Origin: Micavibrio sp. UBA7657
Lineage (GTDB): Bacteria > Pseudomonadota > Alphaproteobacteria > Micavibrionales > Micavibrionaceae
Length of the DNA stretch: 64,000 bases
Direction of reading: 5' to 3'
NCBI GenBank assembly: GCA_002483465.1
Contig: DLHX01000018.1
Coordinates: forward strand, 6,292 to 70,291
Shown: one piece after another, positions 18,690 to 31,215 of the stretch
Layout of the letters: each line of letters begins with the position of its first letter
How positions within the stretch are numbered: position 1 is the stretch's first letter
Notes under the pieces: generated by a model
What the model was told of the DNA's origin: nothing
Database searches by the model: none
What the model saw: only the letters and a program-made list of their open reading frames with translations
Translations under genes and position numbers: made by a program

Positions 18690-20086
18690 TCGCCACCTTC
18701 GCCCCGCTTGCCTATCTTCTCGCCGCCGTGCTGTTTATTTTTGCGCTGAAAGGCCTGTCGCACCCCGAATCCGCACGGCGCGGCCTTACTTACGGCATGA
18801 TTGGCATGGGCCTCGCCGTTCTTACGACGCTCGCGTTGCTTGGACTGCCCGATCTCAAATCCTACGGCATTATTATTGCCGGTATCGCCATCGGCGGCGG
18901 TATCGGTGCCTACATCGCAAACAAGATTGCGATGACAGCGTTGCCCCAGCTCATGGCCGCATTTCATTCGCTTGTCGGTCTTGCTGCCGTTTGTGTCGCA
19001 GCCGCCGCGTTCTACAATCCCGAGGCCTATCACATTGGTTATCCCGGCGCGATTTATCTGCAGAGCCTGATCGAAATGTCGCTCGGTCTTGCTATCGGCG
19101 CGGTCACGTTCACCGGCTCGATCATCGCGTGGGGAAAATTGCAGGGCACGATTTCCGGCAAGCCTGTCGTGTTTAAGGGTCAGCATGCGCTTAACGCCCT
19201 GCTCGGTGTTGCACTTGTCGCACTGGTCGTTGCACTATGCGTAACGCAAAACCCGGTTTTCTTCTGGGGCATTGCCGCCGTGTCGTTGCTGCTCGGTGTA
19301 TTGCTGATCATCCCTATCGGTGGCGCCGATATGCCCGTGATTGTCTCCATGCTGAATTCCTATTCCGGCTGGGCGGCGGCGGGTATCGGCTTCACGCTGC
19401 ACAATAATCTCCTCATCATCACGGGCGCGCTGGTGGGCGCATCGGGCGCCATCCTCTCCTACATCATGTGCAAAGGCATGAACCGCTCATTCTTCAATGT
19501 GATCCTCGGCGGTTTCGGCGGCGAGCCGTCGGCGGGCGCAGGCGTCAGCATGGACGGCAAATCCGCCAAAATCGGCGCGGCGGAAGATGCCGCCTATATC
19601 ATGAAAAACGCGTCAAAAGTTGTGATCGTACCCGGCTATGGCATGGCGGTCTCGCAGGCCCAGCACGCATTGCGCGAAATGGCTGATATTCTCAAGAAGG
19701 AAGGCGTCGAGGTAAAATACGCCATCCACCCGGTCGCGGGCCGCATGCCCGGTCATATGAATGTTCTGCTTGCTGAAGCCAACGTTCCTTATGACGAGGT
19801 CTTCGAAATGGAAGACATCAACCGTGATTTCGCGCAGGCTGACGTCGCCTATGTCATCGGCGCGAACGACATCACAAATCCATCCGCTAAAAACAACCCC
19901 GGCTCCCCCATTTACGGCATGCCGATCCTTGACGTTGAAAAGGCTAAAACAGTTTTGTTCATCAAGCGCTCGATGGGTTCGGGCTATGCCGGTATCGACA
20001 ACCCGCTTTTCTTTGCCGACAACACGATGATGCTGCTGGGCGATGCCAAGGCGATGACCGAGTCGATCATCAAGGCGCTTGAATAA
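18686..20086 (+). CDS. pntB: NAD(P) transhydrogenase subunit beta
   Basis: A 466-residue subunit with about eight or nine membrane helices in its first ~265 residues (proton channel) and a C-terminal NADP(H)-binding dIII domain. [60 protein letters not shown] and [20 protein letters not shown] are diagnostic of dIII. The length matches the family. The last base of the stop codon is the first base of the next gene, an alpha/beta hydrolase, so that gene probably belongs to the same transcript. Confidence 0.97.
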   Translation: MIATFAPLAYLLAAVLFIFALKGLSHPESARRGLTYGMIGMGLAVLTTLALLGLPDLKSYGIIIAGIAIGGGIGAYIANKIAMTALPQLMAAFHSLVGLAAVCVAAAAFYNPEAYHIGYPGAIYLQSLIEMSLGLAIGAVTFTGSIIAWGKLQGTISGKPVVFKGQHALNALLGVALVALVVALCVTQNPVFFWGIAAVSLLLGVLLIIPIGGADMPVIVSMLNSYSGWAAAGIGFTLHNNLLIITGALVGASGAILSYIMCKGMNRSFFNVILGGFGGEPSAGAGVSMDGKSAKIGAAEDAAYIMKNASKVVIVPGYGMAVSQAQHALREMADILKKEGVEVKYAIHPVAGRMPGHMNVLLAEANVPYDEVFEMEDINRDFAQADVAYVIGANDITNPSAKNNPGSPIYGMPILDVEKAKTVLFIKRSMGSGYAGIDNPLFFADNTMMLLGDAKAMTESIIKALE

Positions 20087-21033
20087 TGCCGATTGTTGTC
20101 CCCGAGCTTGAAGAGCGTTTCCTAGAACCTCCCGGCTGGCAATGGGGCACCTTTAAAAATAAGCAAGGCTGCAGCCTCCGTTTTGGTTTTATCTCCCCAA
20201 AAAAACCTGTCGCGATTACAGTGCTTCTGCCCGGTCGCAACGAATATGCCGAGAAATATTTTGAAGTTGCGCGCGACCTTCTTAAAAATAATCTCGCTGT
20301 CTGGATTCTGGAGTGGCAGGGTCAGGGGCTTTCTCAACGTTTTATTGAACACTATCCGCAGCGCTGCCATTCCCGCGCATTCATCCGCCATGCCGACGAT
20401 CTACACGCATTCATAGAAGCACATATCAAACCGTCAGGCACGCCGATCCTGATGCTCGCACATTCCATGGGTGCGAATATCGGCACACGTTTCCTGCATA
20501 AATATCCCGGTGTCTTTGCCGCTGCGGCGATGACTTCGCCCATGTTCGGCATCCCGGCGGTCAGCAAAATTCCTGCCGCAGCGGTTGTATCTTTCGTTCT
20601 TTCTCTCCTCGCAGGAAAAAATTACGCCTTCGGCCAGAAAGACTGGAGCGAGGACGAAAGCGAGAGCGACGCTGTTTTGTCCTTCGATCCCGCTCGCTCG
20701 AAGATTTACCATGCGTGGCTGCGTGACAATCCTGAGCTGCGGAACGGCGGTGCGACCTTCGGGTGGGTTTATAACGCGCTTGCCTCGTGCCGGTTCCTGC
20801 AGCGTCCCGGCGTCATGGAATCAATCCGCACACCCTGCCTGATAGGCGTCGCAGGCAAGGAAAATATCGTCGATAATAACGCTATTCGTATTGCGGTATC
20901 CCGTCTGCCACGCGTACGCCTGCTGGAACTGCCCGAATCGGGGCATGAAATCCTTATGGAGCGCGACGACACCCGCAACCAGTTCCTCCGGGCCTTTTTA
21001 GTGCTGGTCAGGGAGAACTTGAAAACCGCCTGA
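20086..21033 (+). CDS. Alpha/beta hydrolase, lysophospholipase / monoacylglycerol lipase-like
   Basis: A 315-residue alpha/beta hydrolase of the serine-aminopeptidase S33 / PldB group. The oxyanion region VLLPGRNEYAEKYFEVARDL is followed by WILEWQGQGLSQR, the nucleophile elbow AHSMGA, and a late aspartate and histidine (AGKENIVDNN and LPESGHEILMERDD) that complete a likely triad. No signal peptide is seen, so it should act in the cytosol or at the inner face of the membrane. It shares its start with the pntB stop (TAATG). Lipid ester hydrolysis is inferred from family only; the substrate is unknown. Confidence 0.85.
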   Translation: MPIVVPELEERFLEPPGWQWGTFKNKQGCSLRFGFISPKKPVAITVLLPGRNEYAEKYFEVARDLLKNNLAVWILEWQGQGLSQRFIEHYPQRCHSRAFIRHADDLHAFIEAHIKPSGTPILMLAHSMGANIGTRFLHKYPGVFAAAAMTSPMFGIPAVSKIPAAAVVSFVLSLLAGKNYAFGQKDWSEDESESDAVLSFDPARSKIYHAWLRDNPELRNGGATFGWVYNALASCRFLQRPGVMESIRTPCLIGVAGKENIVDNNAIRIAVSRLPRVRLLELPESGHEILMERDDTRNQFLRAFLVLVRENLKTA

Positions 21034-21075
21034 GAACAAGGCAAAATAAGGAACGGATTGAGAAAAGCGGGATTC

Positions 21076-25027
<3,952 letters not shown>

Positions 25028-25042
25028 AATGGGCCCATAAAT

Positions 25043-25873
25043 TTAATCAGGTTTGAAAATGGAATCGATCGTGCGGTCAACGAAGTCGCGGTTCTCAAGA
25101 ATGCGCTTGCGCTGCTGGTCGTCTAGCAATTCAAACGAACGCTTGTACCAGACGCTGCCGGGGTAATTATAACCAAGCACCGCTGCGATATTCGTGGCCT
25201 CTTCCTTAAGGCCGAGGGATAAGTAAGCCTCTACCAATCTATGTAGCGCCTCCGCCACGTGTGTCGTGGTCTGGTAATCTTTCACGACCGTTCTGAAGCG
25301 GTTCATTGCGGCGTTCACATGTCCGCGGTTCAGGTAATAACGCCCGATTTCCATTTCCTTACCCGCAAGGTGGTCAAGCGTCAGGTCGCGTTTCAGCGTC
25401 GCATCGCGCGCATACTGGCTCTCAGGGTAGAGACGCACGAGCGTCTCCAGCGCCTTCAAAGCCTCTTCCGTCATTTCCTGATCGCGCGCAACGTCGGAAA
25501 TCTGTTCGTAATAGCAAAGCGCCTTCAGGTAATAGGCGTAATCGATATCCTTGCTGCCGGGGTGCAATTCGATGAAGCGGTCAAGCGCGAGAACGGCCTC
25601 GTCGTAACGCTGGTCGAGATAGGATGAATAAGCCGACATCAATTGCGCCTGTGTCGCCCATTGCGAATACGGGTGCTGGCGCTCGACTTCCTCGAAATAT
25701 TTCGTCGCGGTGTCGTACTGCCCTTCGTCCATGGCGGTTGCGGCCTGATTATACAGGACGTCGACGGGCTTTTCCGTTTCGAACTTATCGTCCTTGTCTG
25801 ATGAACACGCGGCCAGCGCCGTGATCATAAGCAGCATCAGGAAATAACGGCTGAAAGGACTGGTCTGGCGCAT
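25043..25873 (-). CDS. bamD: Outer membrane assembly lipoprotein BamD
   Basis: A 276-residue lipoprotein. A short basic start and hydrophobic stretch end in the lipobox LAAC (Cys at 23). The mature part holds tetratricopeptide-like repeats: DVLYNQAATAMDEGQYDTAT, YFEEVERQHPYSQWATQAQL and AVLALDRFIELHPGSKDIDY, the typical BamD pattern. It sits on the inner face of the outer membrane and works with BamA to fold beta-barrel proteins. It lies between lpxC and recN on the same strand, 113 bp from lpxC. Confidence 0.96.
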   Translation of the reverse strand: MRQTSPFSRYFLMLLMITALAACSSDKDDKFETEKPVDVLYNQAATAMDEGQYDTATKYFEEVERQHPYSQWATQAQLMSAYSSYLDQRYDEAVLALDRFIELHPGSKDIDYAYYLKALCYYEQISDVARDQEMTEEALKALETLVRLYPESQYARDATLKRDLTLDHLAGKEMEIGRYYLNRGHVNAAMNRFRTVVKDYQTTTHVAEALHRLVEAYLSLGLKEEATNIAAVLGYNYPGSVWYKRSFELLDDQQRKRILENRDFVDRTIDSIFKPD

Positions 25874-25986
25874 TCGAACTCCGCAAATTTTGTGAGTTTC
25901 CAGTTTAGTTTATATTTCGCGGCAAGCCAGTGAAAAAGCGGGTTTTCACCGATTTTCAGTCACGGGAATCATGAATTTATGAAAAA

Positions 25987-26880
25987 TTAGGCGGCCTCGA
26001 GGGCGCGGGCTTTCGGGATGACGACATCCTGCAGCTCAATCACCTCGAACGCGTCCTGGCTCGCGAACAGCTTGCGGAGGACAGCATTGTTCATGGCATG
26101 GCCAGCCTTGACGCCTTCATAGGCACCGAGGACAGGAGCACCCGCGAGATACAGGTCGCCGATAGCATCCAGCAGCTTGTGCCGAATGAATTCATTGCTG
26201 TGACGCAGGCCTTCCGGGTTCATGACCTTATCCTTGTCGAGAACGATGGCGTTATCCAGTGAGCCGCCGCGTGCCAGACCGGCTTTTCTCATCATCTCGA
26301 CCTCATGGAAGAAACCGAACGTGCGCGAGTCCGCGAGATCATGACGGAAATTACCATTCAGCAGCTTGATCTCATAACGCTGCCGACCGATATCCGGGTG
26401 ATCGAAATTGATCTCGCCCGCGAAAATAAATTCTTCGGCGGGTTTCAAGGTGACAGTTTTGTCACCTTCTTCAACCGTAACTTCTTTCAAAATACGAATG
26501 GCGCGGCGGGGCGCGTTTTGAGCTGCGATACCTGCCTTGTCGATCATGTCGACGAAAGGTTTTGAACTGCCGTCCATGGCGGGCACTTCAGGTCCGTTCA
26601 ATTCAATAAGGATATTATCAATAGCGCAGCCGCGCAGGGCGGCCATCAAATGCTCGATCGTGCCGATGCTGGCACCGGAGCTATTGGAAATAACAGTGCA
26701 AAGGCGTGTGTCCGTTACCTTGTCCCAGAGGGCAGGTATGCGGTTGTCGCCCTGAAGGTCGGTGCGCACGAATACAATACCGTGGCCTGCAGGGGCGGGT
26801 TTCAGGGCGAGATTAATCGCCGCGCCTGAGTGAAGGCCGGTTCCAGCTGTCGTGGTCTCTTTTTGAATAGTGTGTTGCAT
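25987..26880 (-). CDS. lpxC: UDP-3-O-acyl-N-acetylglucosamine deacetylase
   Basis: A zinc deacetylase performing the committed step of lipid A synthesis in the cytosol. The family start QHTIQKETTTAGTGLHSGAA is present, with IGTIEHLMAALRGCAIDN (first zinc histidine), EVPAMDGSSKPFVD, and HKLLDAIGDLYLAGAPVLG (further zinc ligands and catalytic region). The frame is open upstream to 26949, but the start at 26880 is chosen because AAGG lies five bases before it and family members begin here; this gives 297 residues. It follows ftsZ beyond a strong terminator and so probably has its own promoter within 26881-26980. Confidence 0.97.
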   Translation of the reverse strand: MQHTIQKETTTAGTGLHSGAAINLALKPAPAGHGIVFVRTDLQGDNRIPALWDKVTDTRLCTVISNSSGASIGTIEHLMAALRGCAIDNILIELNGPEVPAMDGSSKPFVDMIDKAGIAAQNAPRRAIRILKEVTVEEGDKTVTLKPAEEFIFAGEINFDHPDIGRQRYEIKLLNGNFRHDLADSRTFGFFHEVEMMRKAGLARGGSLDNAIVLDKDKVMNPEGLRHSNEFIRHKLLDAIGDLYLAGAPVLGAYEGVKAGHAMNNAVLRKLFASQDAFEVIELQDVVIPKARALEAA

Positions 26881-26980
26881 CAATACCTTAGTGCATGCAG
26901 TTGTATTAATTCTTACGCTAAAATATAGGAAATCCCTGCATTGCAACAAATCACAGATTGTTGCCCTCTGTTACAGAACG

Positions 26981-27005
26981 AAAAAAGGCCCCCGAAGGGG
27001 CCTTT
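26981..27005 (-). terminator. Rho-independent terminator of ftsZ
   Basis: Read leftwards, a nine-base-pair stem (27005-26997 with 26992-26984) closes on a TTCG tetraloop and runs into a T-tract at 26986-26981. It starts 18 bases after the ftsZ stop. The A-rich arm makes it potentially bidirectional. Confidence 0.93.
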
Positions 27006-27022
27006 AAAGAAAGTTTGAAACC

Positions 27023-28795
27023 TTAATTCGCCTGGCGTCTCAGGAAGGCCGGGATGTCCAGCTCATCATCAGCCTGCGCGCGGGGCCTTGCAGCCGGGGT
27101 ATCGATATTGAGACGCCCCTGCGACGGACCTTGCGGCAGTGCTCCGCCCATTGAGGGCTGCGAGCGTGGCGGCGCGGCGCGTTCACGCGGCGCAACCTCC
27201 TCGCGCATCCCTTCGAGATGCTGCTGAACCGTTCCGGTAATGCGCTCGAACAACGAAGGCGTGCGTTTGCGGTCCGTGTTCGGAAGCTTCGGCGGGTTGA
27301 GCTGGATGCCGCCGCGCGATGTCGTCGTCTGCGCGTAAGATTGCGGTGATGGCGGCGTGTAGGCTTGCGGCGACATCAGGGAAGCAGCCGGATCAATGCC
27401 GCCCTCAACCGGTTTCGGCGGGATAAATGCTCCCTTGTACCGCTCACCGTGCAGCGCGGTATTCTGAGGTACGCTCAGGGCCTGCTGCGGCTCCATTGCC
27501 ACGGCGAATTCACGCTGCTCATAGATTTCCAGTTCGGGGTCGACCGCAGCAGATGCAATCGCTTCCTGCTCGCGCGCATACGCGACAACAGGCGCAATAC
27601 CTGGCGCCGCAACCGGCGGCGCGGTAATGCCGCGAATGTTACCGGCGGCGGAATAAGCCGGCGGCGCATTAAGCTGCGCAGCCGGGGGATAGGTGCGGCT
27701 TGTCGCAACGGGTTGCTGTTGTTGCTGGCTTTCGGTCTGCGGTCTGGCGCGCTCGAGGCCCGCCTTGCCGACAGCATTGATTTTGTTCGTGCCGCTGCCG
27801 CCGCGTGTTTTCTGCATGGCTTCCTTCTCGATGCCGGTGGCAACGATGGAAACACGCATGACGCCTTCGAGCGATTCATCAAATGTAGCGCCGAAGATAA
27901 TGTTGGCGTCGGGATCGACTTCATCGCGGATGCGGTTACAGGCTTCATCCACTTCGAACAAGGTCATGTCATAGCCGCCGGTGACATTGATGATGACGCC
28001 GTGCGCGCCCTTCATCGAGATATCGTCCAGCAGCGGGTTGTTGATCGCGGCTTCGGCGGCCTGCACGGCGCGCTTGTCGCCCGTACCTTCGCCGGTGCCC
28101 ATCATCGCCTTGCCCATTTCCATCATGCCGGTGCGGATATCGGCGAAGTCGAGATTAATCAGGCCCGGGCGCACCATCAGGTCGGTGACGCCGCGCACGC
28201 CAGATTGCAGAACACCGTCCACCATGCGGAAGGCTTCGGCAAAACCGACCTTCTCATTCGCCACGCGGAACAGGTTCTGGTTCGGAATCACAATCAGGGT
28301 GTCGACATATTGCTGCATTTCGTCGATGCCGCTGTCGGCCATGCGCATACGGTGCGTGCCTTCAAAATGGAATGGCTTCGTTACCACGCCGACTGTCAGG
28401 ATTCCGCGCTCGCGGCAGGCCCTAGCAATCACAGGAGCCGCACCGGTGCCGGTGCCGCCGCCCATGCCGCAAGTTACGAACGCCATGTTCGCGCCCTCAA
28501 CATGCTTCAGCACGTCTTCTAGTGATTCTTCAGCAGCTGCCTTACCGATCTCAGGTTTAGATCCTGCACCGAGGCCGCCCGTGACATGGGCGCCGAGCTG
28601 TATCTGGCGCTCCGGCGGGCAGAGGGTGTTTTCAAGAGCCTGGGCGTCTGTGTTGCAGACCAGGAATTCGCATCCTTCAAGGTTAGAGGAGATCATGTTG
28701 TTGACGGCGTTCCCGCCCGCGCCTCCCACGCCGATGACGATAATCTTTGGCGATAGCTTCTGAGCTGTTTTCGGCTGCATTTTGATATTGATCAT
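27023..28795 (-). CDS. ftsZ: Cell division protein FtsZ
   Basis: A 590-residue bacterial tubulin that forms the division ring with GTP. The GTPase half has [31 protein letters not shown] and the tubulin signature [15 protein letters not shown]; the T7 loop reads [15 protein letters not shown]. After the globular domain (to ~330) comes a ~240-residue linker rich in Pro, Ala and Gln, then the C-terminal peptide [12 protein letters not shown] that binds FtsA and other partners. The long linker is typical of Alphaproteobacteria. It is the last gene of the dcw cluster, separated from ftsA by 285 bp of regulatory DNA and closed by a terminator. Confidence 0.98.
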   Translation of the reverse strand: MINIKMQPKTAQKLSPKIIVIGVGGAGGNAVNNMISSNLEGCEFLVCNTDAQALENTLCPPERQIQLGAHVTGGLGAGSKPEIGKAAAEESLEDVLKHVEGANMAFVTCGMGGGTGTGAAPVIARACRERGILTVGVVTKPFHFEGTHRMRMADSGIDEMQQYVDTLIVIPNQNLFRVANEKVGFAEAFRMVDGVLQSGVRGVTDLMVRPGLINLDFADIRTGMMEMGKAMMGTGEGTGDKRAVQAAEAAINNPLLDDISMKGAHGVIINVTGGYDMTLFEVDEACNRIRDEVDPDANIIFGATFDESLEGVMRVSIVATGIEKEAMQKTRGGSGTNKINAVGKAGLERARPQTESQQQQQPVATSRTYPPAAQLNAPPAYSAAGNIRGITAPPVAAPGIAPVVAYAREQEAIASAAVDPELEIYEQREFAVAMEPQQALSVPQNTALHGERYKGAFIPPKPVEGGIDPAASLMSPQAYTPPSPQSYAQTTTSRGGIQLNPPKLPNTDRKRTPSLFERITGTVQQHLEGMREEVAPRERAAPPRSQPSMGGALPQGPSQGRLNIDTPAARPRAQADDELDIPAFLRRQAN

Positions 28796-28909
28796 TTTGG
28801 CCCCCTTGTCGGGTTTTGAACGGGTTACAAAGCTGAAGGACAGCCTCGTGGTAGGAATTGCGAAAAGTTTATGGGAGTTCTGAAAGGCAGAAAAGCAGAA
28901 AAGCGAATT

Positions 28910-29081
28910 GATTCAGGAGTTTTACGCAGCTTTGTGCTTCTTTCATGCTATCCGGGCCTGACAAAAAGATTCAAGGAAATTCGCTAAATGACTCATTTGA
29001 TTCAGTTTTTTGAATCACTCATCTACATATAGAAGAGTTCACAGGCTTATACACACAATATTGTGGATAATTCGGCGATTC
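28910..29081. promoter_or_regulatory. Cluster of five GANTC sites upstream of ftsZ
   Basis: GANTC occurs at 28910-28914, 28968-28972, 28999-29003, 29012-29016 and 29077-29081, five times in 172 bp. Two of them form a dyad (GATTCA/TGAATC at 28999-29016) flanked by the direct repeat ACTCAT. GANTC is the CcrM methylation target in Alphaproteobacteria, and in Caulobacter ftsZ transcription depends on CcrM and GcrA. The role here is inferred from that precedent and from position. Confidence 0.6.
29047..29070. promoter_or_regulatory. Pair of consensus DnaA boxes upstream of ftsZ
   Basis: TTATACACA at 29047-29055 (plus strand) and TTATCCACA at 29070-29062 (minus strand) both fit TTATNCACA exactly and face each other across six bases. 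They lie just after the end of ftsA, about 250-275 bp before the ftsZ start. In Caulobacter DnaA activates ftsZ, so a regulatory role is likely; an origin of replication is not suggested by the context. Confidence 0.65.
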
Positions 29082-30349
29082 TACCAATTCTCGCGCAACC
29101 ACAGACGGGCGCGCTCCCAAACGCTTCCCGCTTCGGCCTGCTCCATGATCGTGGCGGGCATTTCATCGGCGCGCTCAGAGACATAAGTCAGCAACCCGGC
29201 GGCGGTTGAAAAGGCCGGGCCGCTGACGGCATCGGGCAACCCACTGAGACGAATGGGCCGGCCCATGCGGACCTGCTTGTCCATGACGTGCTGGGCGATA
29301 TCGCGGAGACCCGCGATCTGCGATGCGCCGCCGGTCAGAACCACGCGGCGGCCCAGCGCAGGCCCGAGACCGCTGTCATGCAACCTTGCCCGCACCAGTT
29401 CGAAAATTTCCTCAATGCGTGGTTGTATAATGCCAACAAGCAGCGAGCGCGGCACGTGGTTCGGCTGATGGCGCTCATCTTCGCCTAACCTTGGCACATC
29501 AATCAGTTCGCTTTCGTCATGGCCTGCGCCCAGCGCGCTGCCATATAAAACTTTCAAACGCTCGGCATCGACCAGCGAGGTCGTCAGCCCGCGCGCGATA
29601 TCGCTCGTAACGTGCTGACCGCCGACGGGGATGGCATCGCTGTAAATGATGGAGCCGCCATGGAACACGGCATAAGACGTCACGCCGCCACCCATATCAA
29701 TAAGCGTGCAGCCTAAATCCATCTCATCTTCCACGAGACATGCCAGTCCCGACGCGTAAGAGGAGGTGCAAAACGCCGAGATATCTAAATGTGAGCGATC
29801 GATACAGGTCGCGATATTCCGCAGCGCCGACATATCGCCCGTTACCATGTGGATATCGACGCTCATATTCTGGCCAAACATACCGCGCGGCTCACGAATA
29901 CCTTCATGCCCGTCAATGTGATAATTGATCGGCACCGTGTGAATGAGTTCGAAATCATCGCTCATGACGTTTTCCTGCGCCTTGGCGAGCGCGCGGCGCA
30001 CATCGTTGTCGGTAATTTCGTGTCCAGCAATTTGTAAATCTGCCCGGTGCGCGTGTGAAACCGCGTGCACGCCCGGCAAATTCACGACAACCTCGCGCAG
30101 AGGATACCCCTTCATGACGCTTGCCGCCATGTTCTCGGCGGCGTGTACCGTCTGGCGGAGGACATTCTCGGCGGCGTTCAAATCCGTGATCGTACCGTTC
30201 TTGACGCCTTTCGAGGCATGATGCCCCACACCCAGCACCTCGAACCCACCCTCATTGTCGGCAACGCGCCCGATAAAGCACGTGATCTTGCTGCTGCCGA
30301 TATCGAGGGCAGCGAGGAGAGAACCTCTGGGTTTGTGTTTGTGCTTCAT
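29081..30349 (-). CDS. ftsA: Cell division protein FtsA
   Basis: A 422-residue actin-like protein that ties FtsZ to the membrane and to later divisome proteins. The phosphate-1 motif LLAALDIGSSKITCFIGRVA, the SHS2 insert region (LREVVVNLPGVHAVSHAHRA) and the phosphate-2 motif GCTLIDMGGGVTSYAVFHGG are clear, with VVLTGGASQIAGLRDIAQHV near the end. The C-terminal amphipathic helix (VWERARLWLRENW) is the membrane anchor. It lies between ftsQ (14-bp gap) and ftsZ. Confidence 0.97.
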   Translation of the reverse strand: MKHKHKPRGSLLAALDIGSSKITCFIGRVADNEGGFEVLGVGHHASKGVKNGTITDLNAAENVLRQTVHAAENMAASVMKGYPLREVVVNLPGVHAVSHAHRADLQIAGHEITDNDVRRALAKAQENVMSDDFELIHTVPINYHIDGHEGIREPRGMFGQNMSVDIHMVTGDMSALRNIATCIDRSHLDISAFCTSSYASGLACLVEDEMDLGCTLIDMGGGVTSYAVFHGGSIIYSDAIPVGGQHVTSDIARGLTTSLVDAERLKVLYGSALGAGHDESELIDVPRLGEDERHQPNHVPRSLLVGIIQPRIEEIFELVRARLHDSGLGPALGRRVVLTGGASQIAGLRDIAQHVMDKQVRMGRPIRLSGLPDAVSGPAFSTAAGLLTYVSERADEMPATIMEQAEAGSVWERARLWLRENW

Positions 30350-30363
30350 GTGTTGATATAGTG

Positions 30364-31215
30364 TCAGATATTGCTGCCGGCCTTGGTACTTGCCTGGTAG
30401 TCCTGCGCCGCCCCGGGCGCGGGTTCAACGATCATACGGCTCTCTTCGCGTAGATCAACAGAAAGAATATCTTTTTCTAATAACCCCTCTTTTTCCACGG
30501 CTTCCGCCAGTTTCCGGAGGGCCAGCCCCGTTTCCCCTTCGGGCAGTTTGGCGGTAATATCATCCCGGAACACAAGATCCCAGCGCCGCCCGCCGATCCA
30601 TTTCGCGGCCTTTACGCGGGACATGATCTGCGGCTCGGCCTCGAGGTTTTTGACCAGTTCGGGCGCACGCTCCGGTGCCCCCTCGCCCATAACAATGACC
30701 AGATTTTTAAACCGCCCGAGATTTTCGCGGGTGATCGGCTTACCCTTCTCGTCCAGCAACTCCAGCGTGCCGCCTTCCTGCCAGAGCGCCAGCGGCTTTT
30801 TCTCCGTCAGCCCGACATAAATCGTATCCGGCAGGCGGCGCTCGACATGCGCATCGCGTATCCAGTTAATTCTTTTGATCTGCTCCTGCGCTGCAACGGG
30901 GTCGAAAGCGAATAACGGGTCGCCTTTTTCTGTAGCGATGATCGCTTTCAGTATCTCCGGGTTCGTATAAACACGTCCCTCGACCATAATATTCTGCACG
31001 GAAAAACCAGCTTCCGAAGTTCCCTCATGCACCTGCGCCGCCAGCCAGTCGCCGGTCCGGGTCGCGCTGCCGCTCAGGAAAAACCACGACCCTGCCCAAA
31101 AACTCAGACCCGCAATCGCCAGCGCGATGCCGAAACGTTTGAGCCATGGCATCAGCACGGAAAGCGGCCCCTTGCGCCGCTTGTTACCAGTGAATTTGCT
31201 TTTATAGGTGGCCAT
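30364..31215 (-). CDS. ftsQ: Cell division protein FtsQ
   Basis: A 283-residue bitopic divisome protein. A basic cytoplasmic start (about 25 residues) is followed by one membrane helix (FGIALAIAGLSFWAGSWFFL), a POTRA domain (FSVQNIMVEGRVYTNPEILK and FDPVAAQEQIKRINWIRDAH) and the periplasmic beta domain (VGLTEKKPLALWQEGGTLEL). FtsQ recruits FtsB/FtsL and others to midcell. Its start shares a base with the ddl stop, so it is coupled to ddl. Confidence 0.95.
   Translation of the reverse strand: MATYKSKFTGNKRRKGPLSVLMPWLKRFGIALAIAGLSFWAGSWFFLSGSATRTGDWLAAQVHEGTSEAGFSVQNIMVEGRVYTNPEILKAIIATEKGDPLFAFDPVAAQEQIKRINWIRDAHVERRLPDTIYVGLTEKKPLALWQEGGTLELLDEKGKPITRENLGRFKNLVIVMGEGAPERAPELVKNLEAEPQIMSRVKAAKWIGGRRWDLVFRDDITAKLPEGETGLALRKLAEAVEKEGLLEKDILSVDLREESRMIVEPAPGAAQDYQASTKAGSNI

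Noticed and set aside
27365..28522. 385-codon open frame on the plus strand
   Set aside because: It is an antisense shadow of ftsZ, with His/Arg-rich composition and no motifs.
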